Position numbers and translations under genes: made by a program. This document shows positions 1 to 7,152 of a stretch of 10,488 nucleotides of DNA, one piece after another. This stretch comes from Acanthamoeba castellanii str. Neff. Lineage: Eukaryota > Discosea > Longamoebia > Acanthamoebidae. A model generated the notes under the pieces. It ran no database searches. It saw only the letters and a program-made list of their open reading frames with translations, and had not been told where the DNA came from. The DNA lies in assembly GCF_000313135.1 (NCBI RefSeq), contig NW_004457340.1, positions 1 through 10,488 of the forward strand, in the 5' to 3' direction. Position 1 is the stretch's first letter. Each line of letters begins with the position of its first letter.

Positions 1-24
1 CGTCGGCGTCGGCGTCGGCGTCGG
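1..24 (-). repeat. Hexanucleotide repeat encoding alternating Asp-Ala
   Basis: The plus strand carries about four copies of GTCGGC starting at the window edge. In the minus-strand gene frame this is GAC GCC repeated, giving Asp-Ala pairs at the visible end of the protein. Its full length is unknown because the window stops here. Confidence 0.75.
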
Positions 25-2131
25 TCAGAGACTGGAGGTGGTCGTTGTGGTGCTGCTGTTGCATCTCCATGAGCTCGCGCAGGAACTGCTGGTCGTCGGC
101 CATCTCCAGGGCGAGCGCGTCGCTGGGGTCGATCTCGCCCAGGTTCAGCTGATGGAGGGCGTCGATGGGCGGCGCCGGCGACTGGTCCTGGTCCAGGTCC
201 TGCGGACCGCCCAGCAGCGCCGAGAGCGATTGGAAGGACTGCTGCGGCGGCGGCAAGGAGAGGGCGCCGTTGGCGGCGGGCGCAGGCGAGGCAGGCGACG
301 AAGCCGCCGGTGGCGGCGAGAGCGTGGAGAAGGAGAGCGACGGAGCCACGGTCTCGAGGTCCATCGACTCCTGCCGCTGGCTGAAGGACGGGATCACCGG
401 CTCCGAGTAGGACATCGACGGCGAGGGCAGCGTGTGGATGGGCTGCTGTTGTTGCTGTTGCTGGTGCTGGTGCTGGTGCTGCAGTTGGTGGGGTTGTAGG
501 GGCTGCAGCAGCATCTGGGCCGGCATTCGGGGTTGCTGCTGTTGCTGCTGTTGCTGCTGTTGCTGCTGTTGCTGCTGTTGAGCAAAGGGCGCTGCGAAGT
601 GCTGGTGGTGGTGGGGAATCGGTCGAGGCGAGAGCTGGTGGTGGTGCTGCGGCTGCTGCGATGGCTGAATGGGAAGAGAGTGTAACTGTTGATGTTGGCG
701 TTGCTGCTGGTGCTGCTGGAACATCATCTGTTGCTGTTGCTGTTGCTGTTGCTGCAGCATCTGCCGCTGCATCTGCTGGTGTTGATGGTGGTTCTGCTGC
801 ATCATCTGATGTTGTTGCTGCTGCTGCTGTTGATGCCGAATCTGCTGGAGCTGTTGAAGCTGGTGCTGCTGGGCCGGCCAGGTCGACGAGGGGTCAGAGA
901 ACGAGCGCGCCCGGCGGATCATCGTCGCGCCGTGGTCAGCCAAAGGCTCGGTGGTGCCTCCCACGCAGGCATCGGCGGCCGACGGCGCCGTGAGCGAGTT
1001 CGACGGCGCGCTGAAGGAGGTCCTTCTACCCCCCAATGCGGCCGGCGACTGGGAGACGGTGGTGCAGGCCGACGCCGACGACGAGAGGCCTCCCCCGCTG
1101 CCGGGCTTGAAGCTCTTCTTCTTGATCGGCGTGATGCGCCCGCGGCGGAACGAACTGAGCCGGCGCAGCTTGGGCGAGGAGGTCGATGAGCCGTCGACGG
1201 CCGATCGCTGCATCTCCTCGATCGCCGGTACGCACGAGGAGAAGGTCGCCTGTTGCGTCGGCTGGTGGTGCTGATGGTGCTGCTCGATCGTTTGGTTGCC
1301 CTGTGCGCCGTACTGGTGGTGCTGGTGTTGCTGTGCCTGCTGTTGTTGGCGTTGCATCTGCATATGCTGATGGTGTTGCTGGAACTGTTGAGCTTGAAGA
1401 GTCTGAAAAAGAGAAAGAGAAGAGGCGCATGTGAGTTGACTCCGAGAGGGAGTGCGGAGACCGGCTCGGCTGGTCCATACCTTCTCCTTGAGCTGCTGCA
1501 GTTGTTGGAGCTTCCACTGTTTGTACATCTCGCGCAGGCGCAGCTGCTTCCTCCTTTGGATGAGCTGCTGTCGGATTTGCTGTTGCTGCTGCGGGCTCAG
1601 CTGCATGTACCGTTCGCGCCACTGAGCCTGTGCCGAGAACGGAAATGCTCGCTGTGAGTACGGTGTAAATATTGGGGCGGGGGGGGGGAAGAACGAAAGA
1701 GATAGAGGAAAGACGAAAAGCGACAAAAGAGCGAAGGAACGCACAAGTTGTTGCTGCTGTCGTACAAGGCGTGGATCGAACCCGCGTTTTTGGTTCTCTT
1801 CCTCCCGCCAGGTCGGCGGCATGGCCGGGACGGGAGCGACGGTACCAGAAGGAGCGGTGGAGGGAAAGCTTGTAGGGCGCTGTTGAAGAGGTTGCTGAAG
1901 ATGCTTCGCCTGATGCTGTGGAATGAAGGGCTGCTGTGGTTGCTGGGGCTGGGGGTGCTGCTGTTGCTGCATCTGCAAGAACGGTTGGTGATGGAATGGT
2001 GGCTGGGACTGAGGAGCGTGCTGTGGCAAAAGAGAGTGTGGATGCGGTTGGGCTGTCGAAGAAGGCAGTAGCTGATAAGGCTGCGTAGAAACGGAGTGGT
2101 GCGCATGGTGTTGCTGTGGTTGATATTCCAT
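1..2131 (-). CDS. Gln/His-rich low-complexity protein, possible transcriptional regulator (3' end outside window)
   Basis: Exons read on the minus strand: 2131-1745, 1627-1481 and 1402-1 (open at the window edge), giving at least 645 residues. The start is the ATG at 2131-2129 (MEYQPQQHH). Introns are 1744-1628 (gtgcgt..cacag) and 1480-1403 (gtatgg..ttcag), both phase 0. Residues 1-129 are rich in Gln, His and Pro. Residues 130-178 form a Gln/Arg/Leu-rich, probably helical segment (around RRKQLRLREMYKQW). Residues about 257-349 hold basic Ser sites (LRRLSSFRR, GRRTSFSAPS, RRARSFSDPSS). A 16-Gln tract spans residues 453-468, and an acidic C-terminal part ends in alternating Asp-Ala. I recognise no catalytic or DNA-binding domain. 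The composition resembles eukaryotic coactivators or mediator-like proteins, but that is only inference. Both introns are multiples of three without stops, so retained-intron forms stay in frame. The opposite strand is open because of the repeat composition and is not taken as coding. Confidence 0.8.
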   Translation of the reverse strand, partial: MEYQPQQHHAHHSVSTQPYQLLPSSTAQPHPHSLLPQHAPQSQPPFHHQPFLQMQQQQHPQPQQPQQPFIPQHQAKHLQQPLQQRPTSFPSTAPSGTVAPVPAMPPTWREEENQKRGFDPRLVRQQQQLVRSFALLSLFVFPLSLSFFPPPAPIFTPYSQRAFPFSAQAQWRERYMQLSPQQQQQIRQQLIQRRKQLRLREMYKQWKLQQLQQLKEKVWTSRAGLRTPSRSQLTCASSLSLFQTLQAQQFQQHHQHMQMQRQQQQAQQHQHHQYGAQGNQTIEQHHQHHQPTQQATFSSCVPAIEEMQRSAVDGSSTSSPKLRRLSSFRRGRITPIKKKSFKPGSGGGLSSSASACTTVSQSPAALGGRRTSFSAPSNSLTAPSAADACVGGTTEPLADHGATMIRRARSFSDPSSTWPAQQHQLQQLQQIRHQQQQQQQHQMMQQNHHQHQQMQRQMLQQQQQQQQQMMFQQHQQQRQHQQLHSLPIQPSQQPQHHHQLSPRPIPHHHQHFAAPFAQQQQQQQQQQQQQQQQPRMPAQMLLQPLQPHQLQHQHQHQQQQQQQPIHTLPSPSMSYSEPVIPSFSQRQESMDLETVAPSLSFSTLSPPPAASSPASPAPAANGALSLPPPQQSFQSLSALLGGPQDLDQDQSPAPPIDALHQLNLGEIDPSDALALEMADDQQFLRELMEMQQQHHNDHLQSLTDADADAD
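533..580 (-). repeat. Longest polyglutamine tract, 9-bp unit repeat
   Basis: On the plus strand this is TTGCTGCTG repeated five times plus a partial unit. On the minus strand it reads CAA CAG CAG in series and encodes 16 Gln, flanked by Ala on one side and Pro-Arg on the other. The regular CAA interruption every third codon is unlike a pure CAG run. It lies inside the third exon of the polyQ gene and should be length-polymorphic. Confidence 0.9.
728..754 (-). repeat. Second polyglutamine tract, alternating CAG/CAA
   Basis: The minus strand alternates CAG and CAA for nine codons (nine Gln), between Met-Leu and Met-Met. The 6-bp unit differs from the 9-bp unit of the tract at 533-580, so the two Gln tracts probably expanded independently. 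Shorter Gln/His runs lie between and around them. Confidence 0.85.
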
Positions 2132-2622
2132 AATGTCTGTTCGATAAACAGACCGCGCAAACCCTAACTAACTCGTAAGCTACAATAGCTGCGGAGGAGT
2201 TGACGTTGAGGAAGAAGGAATAGGCAGGAAGAAGATGAGAGACAAGTACGAAGGAGACAATACACGAATGACGAACAGAAGGTGGACGGCCATGGACACC
2301 AGCTCAGGCTCACTGCTTCAAGTAGTGAATTTCGCCTGTTTGGGGAGGCAAGCCACCAGCCACACAGACGCCAGCGTACCGATCGAAATTTCGAGCAAGC
2401 GCTCTTGCTTCTCGTGCCCGGTTTGTCTGGGGCACCGCCGGCACCCCCCCCCCCGTGGCATTCTGCCCGAGGAAGAATGTGAGAGCGTTTCCCTGTTCCT
2501 GACGTGCTTCTTGATGGCCGTCAACGGCCGTTGAGGCAACTTCAAAGCGTTGGTGATCGTGGTCGATGCGGAAACGGCGTTTGGTCGCTGTGTGTGCCTG
2601 GTTTTTGTCGACGCGGGCGGAG

Positions 2623-2660
2623 AAAGGGCCAAAAAGGGCAGAAAAAAAGGGCCAAAAAGG
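2623..2660. repeat. 15-bp direct repeat, two copies
   Basis: AAAGGGCCAAAAAGG occurs exactly at 2623-2637 and again at 2646-2660, a 23-bp register (about two helical turns). The core CCAAAAAGG resembles a CArG box but has five rather than six A/T bases. It sits about 215-250 bp upstream of the kinase start codon, upstream of the putative 5' UTR intron, where a core promoter could lie. Confidence 0.75.
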
Positions 2661-2740
2661 AACAAACAGAAGGTTCTGCTGCGCGTGTGGAGAGAGCGTT
2701 TGCTCCCGCTACTACAGCAACATCGGCAAGCAATCTTGCT

Positions 2741-2860
2741 GTAAGTAAGAGGAGACGTTGTCTTCTAGAGATCGAATCTACCAAGAGCAGCTGCAGCATC
2801 GGCTTTCGTTGATTCATCTAGACAACCTTCGCCATCGTTAGATCCCATTAAATTTTCCAG
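2741..2860 (+). other. Candidate 5' UTR intron of the kinase gene
   Basis: A consensus donor GTAAGT at 2741 and an acceptor AATTTTCCAG ending at 2860 delimit 120 nt, within the size range of the other introns. The acceptor lies 13 nt before the chosen kinase ATG at 2874. If the intron is removed, an upstream frame from an ATG at 2550 would join the kinase frame, so a longer N terminus cannot be excluded. That upstream peptide looks like low-quality basic sequence, and I prefer the ATG at 2874. Confidence 0.4.
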
Positions 2861-2873
2861 ACGTGCGAGGCGA

Positions 2874-5296
2874 ATGAACATGCGGTCGCTGTTCTCGGGC
2901 AAGAAGAGCGGCGATAGGGACAAGAAGAAAGGCGGCACTGGCTCTACATCGGGAACATCGACTTCATCTCATTCCTCGGGATCGAGCAAGGGGCGAGGAG
3001 GAAGTGGAGGAAAGGGCAACAAGAAGAACCAGCCCAAGTGGGAAGACGTGCTCAAGGATGACATCCAGCCCGTGAACGAGGAAACCACTGCTCACAAGAG
3101 CGGTGCTATCAACAACGTGTACATACGCGAGGACAAGGAACTTGGCCAGTACGTCCTCACCTCCCCCCAAAATCTCGACTAGTCGACTTGCAATCGCAGG
3201 ATACAACTTTCGCGCAATTCGAAAAGCCGAATTGATTTAATTGGCAATTGCCTCCCTTCGCGCTTCAAATTATCTCAATGCGATGTTATGTACCGCTGCC
3301 CCACGCTTTTACATCAAATCAGTTTCGCTCTGGCCCTCTGCCGTGCAGATCGCCGCCCCCAATTCCAAATCCGCACCACCCGAACCAACTACTAGTTGCC
3401 ATGGGTTTTGTTGGACTTGCGAGGGTTTTTGTTGTTTTTCTCTCTACTTGGCTCCGCCTTTCCCTTCATGCTGCCGCTTGTAGCTGTTCGCTTCGTGTTC
3501 GCTTCGCCGTTGTACCGGCTCATTCGGCGCTAACGAAGTTATACTTGAAATTTTGCTACAAGTACTGGCGCCATAAATACTTGTCTCAAATTTTGGGCTG
3601 GGCACCTCATGGCGAATGCCAGACGCTATTAGCCTCACTCTTTCCACTGGTGCTCGCGCTTCGCGAGCGGTGCTCTAACGCCTTTTCTCATCTCCACCGT
3701 GTGCAGGGGTGCATTCAGCAAAGTGTTCGAGGCAACGCACCGACTCACGAAGAAAAAGTATGCCATCAAGTGTGTATCCAAGCAGGCAGCACAAGAGGTA
3801 CATGCATCGCGTTCGCTCCGCTGATGGCAGCTTGCGTGCAAGTACTCTATACTGATCGGTGTTGCTCCGGAGTGCAGCAAGATGTGGAGGCCGTGCGCAA
3901 AGAGATAGATTTCCTCACGCACATCAAGCACCCAAACATCATTCGCCTGTACGAAGTGTACGAGAACACATCCGAGATCTTCCTCGTGCTTGAACTGTAC
4001 GTATCGCGTCTTTTACATTCGCCTGGCGTATTGCCTTCAGATTTACCTCGCACGAGCTACTTTTGCTTATCTTGCCGTCATCCGCGCTTTCTGTAGCATG
4101 GAGGGAGGAGAGCTCTTTGATCGCATTGTTGCCAAGCGATGCTTCTCCGAAGAGGAGGCCCGACGGGCGCTCTGCATGATCGCGTCTGCTGTCCAGCATC
4201 TTCACTCTCACTCCATTGTGCATCGGTACTGTCCGCCTTTTGCTCTGTACTCTCTTGAGTTCTCATGCTTACGAGTCGTTGCTTGTGCGCCGCGTAGCGA
4301 TTTGAAGCCGGAGAACATTCTCTACAAGTCGCCCAACGATGATCACCTTGTACTCAGCGACTTTGGTACGCCTACTCTGCCTGGCACTCCTTATCACGCT
4401 CCCGTAAGTTGTTGGAGCCAACGGCTAGTCTGAACTGACCGTTTCTGCTGTCTATGCTTAGGCCTCTCGGTCGACGTCCCTGACGGCCGGTCGCTGACGC
4501 AGCCATGCGGCACACTTCAGTATGCAGGTAAGACACACTTGACTCACCACTCGTTACCGCTTTCATTGTCGCAGCTCTTTTAGTAACTTTGATCGTTTGC
4601 GGTTATGATCACTGGCAGCTCCCGAAGTGTTGACGGCGAGGACCTACCAGAAGGCCGTTGACATGTGGGGCATCGGCGTCATCGCTTACGCTCTGTACGC
4701 ACTTCTTGCTCTCGTGCTATTCGAATACGGCAACATGCTTGCAACACGCAGGCTAAGTCTGTCTCGTCGCGCAGGCTTTGCGGGTTCCCGCCATTCTACA
4801 CAAACACTGGCGATGAGCAAGAGCTTGCCAACAAGATTGCCGACGCCGCGTTCGAGTTCCCCTCGCCTTGGTGGGATCGAGTATCGAATTCTGGTACCGT
4901 ATTCCTTTCAACAACTCTTGGCGCAGGTTCTTACGGCACTAACGCCTGCTCTGCCCTCCTTCGCTATAGCCAAGGACATGATCTCGGGGCTGCTTGAAAA
5001 GGACCCTACAAAGCGACTGACTGCCGAACAGATGCTGGAGCACGAGTGGATGGTGAACCCAGCGACGGAGGTGGCCTACCACGACACCGAGCACGTGGGC
5101 TTCCCCTTCCACCAGAACCGCAACTCAGAGATTTTCATTCAGATCATCAACAAGTACGCCTCTCCCTGCCCACAAGTTCAGCATCCCGAGTGCTCTTTCT
5201 CACGATACCCCGATGATCAGGACCATCGAGTACCGTCGTCAGTTGGAAGCGGAAGAGCTGGAGGAGCTCAAGCAAAAGGCCTGGTACACTGTATAG
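2874..5296 (+). CDS. CaMK-group serine/threonine protein kinase
   Basis: Exons: 2874-3148, 3707-3797, 3878-3996, 4097-4225, 4298-4365, 4462-4527, 4619-4694, 4775-4893, 4970-5153 and 5221-5296, giving 400 aa ending in TAG. Residues 1-55 are Ser/Gly/Lys-rich and disordered-looking. The kinase domain follows: Gly loop LGQGAFSKV (90-98), YAIK with Lys113, helix-C Glu131, hinge [23 protein letters not shown] with catalytic Asp206 and Asn211, DFG (Asp226), APE (250-252), the [19 protein letters not shown] block, and the closing [16 protein letters not shown]. All key catalytic residues are present, so an active kinase is predicted. The helix-D and WGIGVI features place it in the CaMK group near CaMK1/DCLK/CHK2-like kinases. 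I see no clear autoinhibitory or calmodulin-binding helix; the tail is short and acidic ([12 protein letters not shown]). The last junction is the least certain. Confidence 0.92.
3149..3706 (+). other. Long first intron of the kinase gene
   Basis: At 558 nt this intron is five to eight times longer than the other eight introns of the gene (67-100 nt). The donor is GTACGT and the acceptor CCGTGTGCAG. The junction restores the Gly-rich loop exactly (CA|G gives Gln92), which strongly supports both ends. It is more AT-rich than the exons and holds palindromes, including GGCAATTGCC near 3243 and a hairpin at 3652-3668. I see no gene in it. Confidence 0.85.
3652..3668 (+). other. GC-rich hairpin inside kinase intron 1
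   Basis: GCTCGCG and CGCGAGC form a perfect 7-bp stem around a CTT loop. A likely branch-point sequence (CTAAC, near 3675) follows within about 10 nt, and the acceptor AG is about 38 nt downstream of the stem. The structure would form in the pre-mRNA next to the 3' splice site. Confidence 0.6.
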
Positions 5297-5950
5297 ACAG
5301 GCCGTACGCTAACGCGCTCGTGCAAGTGCTGCGGAAACCACCACTCCTCCCGCCCTCGCGAATCCTCTCCTCTCCGTTTACGTTTCTTCCTCTTCGTCTC
5401 TTCATGCGCTTCGCTACGACGCGCCCACAGTTTTGTTCTCTTCATCACCGGCCCTCCACCTCTCTGCTTCGGAGGCCTCGCTACTCCTGCCGTGGATACA
5501 GAGCCTGGCGATCGCATCTCCTCTCCTCTCGCCTCAAGTTTTGTTTGGATGGATGGACGAATGGCTACCGCACGCACACCTACGCGCCCGACGCGCCGCG
5601 TTCCTCTACCTCGTCTCTCTGCACACTCCGCTCTCCTCCTCTACGACCTCCACACGACCTCACGACTCTCCAACAACATCAACAAGCATCGATACAAGCA
5701 AGAACGATCAGCCGCTCGCTCGCTCGACCGACGTCGTCCAACGGATCACAGACCAACGCCTCCGACCACGACGCCGATAACGAGCGCTCATCCACAAGCG
5801 GCCGCCTCCACGCCCCCCTGCTCCCGTCCATCATGTATAAACTCACTGCATCATGCCATCATCCCCCCTCGTCTTTTTATGTTGTTGTTCGAACGTGGAG
5901 CGTGCGGTCGTGCGCAGAAGAAGAAACTAAGCTAAGAAAACAACAATGAA
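5297..5950 (+). other. CT-rich region after the kinase stop: 3' UTR or unresolved tail exon
   Basis: About 650 bases are strongly pyrimidine-rich and lack stops over long stretches in all three forward frames, so open frame is weak evidence here. The simplest reading is the kinase 3' UTR and intergenic DNA. An alternative is a further intron from the GTACAC donor at 5284 to the acceptor CCCACAG ending at 5430, with a tail exon open to a TAA near 5933. Another frame encodes a polar stretch with NGSQTNASDHDADNERSS around 5740-5800. I cannot decide between these. Confidence 0.4.
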
Positions 5951-6483
5951 AAAGCAGGGCAGCAAGATTAGAAGATGATGCACGAAGATGAGATGCACGA
6001 CGCGAGAAAAGAGGAAAGTAGACAACACTGCGAGAACTCACTGCCCCCCCCCGGTGTTCTGCCCTCATGTGTCGTGGATGACCACTCCCTGCTGAACCCT
6101 TGGTCTTCCCCCCACCTTGCTCGGGCACCATGGAACGAGCTTCCGCAGGCTCTCCATTTACTCCAATGGCCGGGCGTGGTGCTTACAGTTGAGCCAATGG
6201 GCAGCGGTTGCACCAGTTGCGCTGGGGGGTGGGACGAACACGACCCACACCGCGTCATCGTGAGTGCGGCGTGGATCCCTGCACAGGTTTCCTTCAGGTT
6301 TTCGAGTGGTGCGAAGGAGGGGATCACAACGTGGGGAAAGCCACCGGTCATCCTTCACTCTTCACTGCCTCCAGAGCACACGACAGCACCCTTGCCATCA
6401 ACAAGCACTGTGCAAATCGCACACACACACACACACACACACACGCAACACCACAACCAGCCGCACACGCACACGCACATACA
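5951..6483 (+). promoter_or_regulatory. Catalase upstream region
   Basis: This region lies directly upstream of the catalase start codon. It holds a 9-C run at 6044-6052, two identical CCAATGG motifs at 6163-6169 and 6194-6200 (31 bp apart, about three helical turns), and a CA-rich stretch from 6420 that probably forms part of the 5' UTR. No TATA box is obvious. Short frames on either strand have no recognisable family and are not called. Confidence 0.5.
6420..6480 (+). repeat. CA microsatellite and CA-rich 5' leader of catalase
   Basis: A perfect CA dinucleotide run of about 12 units spans 6420-6444. A looser CACACG/CACAC-rich stretch follows, up to the start codon at 6484. The run lies in the probable 5' UTR, so length variation would alter the leader but not the protein. 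Confidence 0.85.
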
Positions 6484-6743
6484 ATGGACCAGCTCAAGCA
6501 GGCAGTGGACACCGCGACGGCCATCAAGGACGCCGTGGGATCGGTGGCCTCGACCGTGGCCTCGGCCCTCGGGAAGGACGCCAAGAGCACCCAGCTGGCG
6601 GGCCACACCGTGGAGGACCCCCAGAAGGGCAACGTCATCACCACCAACTTTGGCGTGGCCGTCGACGACACCGACAACAGCCTCAAGGCCGGCGAGCGCG
6701 GCCCCACGCTCCTGGAAGACTTCCACTTCCGCGAGAAGATGAC

Positions 6744-6776
<33 letters not shown>

Positions 6777-7120
6777 CGTACACGCCCGCGGCACGGCCGC
6801 CCACGGCTACTTCGAGCTCGACGAGTCCCTGGAGGAGTTCACCCGCGCCCAGTTCCTCTGCCAGACCGGCAAGCGCACGCCCGTCTTCGTTCGCTTCTCC
6901 ACCGTTCTCGGCTCACGAGGTACCAGCCTTCCATCTTTTTTTCTTCTACTCGACACGACGATCTAACGGTTGTGTGTCGTGTCGTGCGTGTGTCGTGTGT
7001 CGTGTCGTGTGTGTCGGGTGCGGTGTAGGATCGGCTGACACGGTGCGAGACGTGCGTGGGTTCGCGGTGAAGTTCTACACGGACGAGGGCAACTTCGACC
7101 TGGTGGGCAACAACATCCCC

Positions 7121-7152
<32 letters not shown>

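Larger units (their letters stand above)
2132..2873. promoter_or_regulatory. Divergent intergenic region between polyQ gene and kinase gene
   Basis: This 742-bp spacer lies between two start codons that face away from each other, so it must hold both promoters and 5' UTRs. Visible items are a telo-box-like AAACCCTAA at 2159-2167 just upstream of the polyQ start, an 11-C run at 2444-2454, a 15-bp direct repeat at 2623-2660, and a candidate 5' UTR intron at 2741-2860. Short open frames here have unconvincing composition and no recognisable family; I see no further gene. Confidence 0.6.

Noticed and set aside
38..1189. Long plus-strand frames made of Leu/Val/Ala runs across the polyQ region
   Set aside because: They are complementary readings of CAG/CAA repeats. 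The minus-strand reading joins three exons with coherent composition and splice sites.
1773..1783. GGATCGAACCC, whose complement looks like a tRNA B box (GGGTTCGATCC)
   Set aside because: There is no A box, anticodon arm or acceptor stem at the right distances, and the bases are in frame in the first exon of the polyQ gene.
2159..2167. AAACCCTAA telomere-like or telo-box motif
   Set aside because: A single copy without tandem repetition; it could be a promoter element but is not a telomeric repeat.
2235..2534. Plus-strand 99-codon frame in the divergent spacer
   Set aside because: Odd composition and no domain; it includes the 11-C run, and it lies where promoters and 5' leaders are expected.
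3533..3542. ACGAAGTTAT, resembling part of a lox recombination arm
   Set aside because: A single partial arm without the spacer or the second arm; a chance match in an intron.
5154..5181. A 28-nt intron joining the last kinase exons
   Set aside because: It keeps frame, but it is far shorter than every other intron here. A 67-nt alternative with the same donor and a better acceptor also keeps frame.
5492..5935. Independent gene starting MDTEPGDR in the CT-rich region
   Set aside because: All three forward frames are open over much of this region because of base composition, and the translation shows no domain. It is mentioned only as a possible kinase tail.
5968..6351. Minus-strand 127-codon frame upstream of catalase
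   Set aside because: No recognisable family, Cys/Ser/Pro-rich composition typical of noncoding DNA, and it overlaps the likely catalase promoter.
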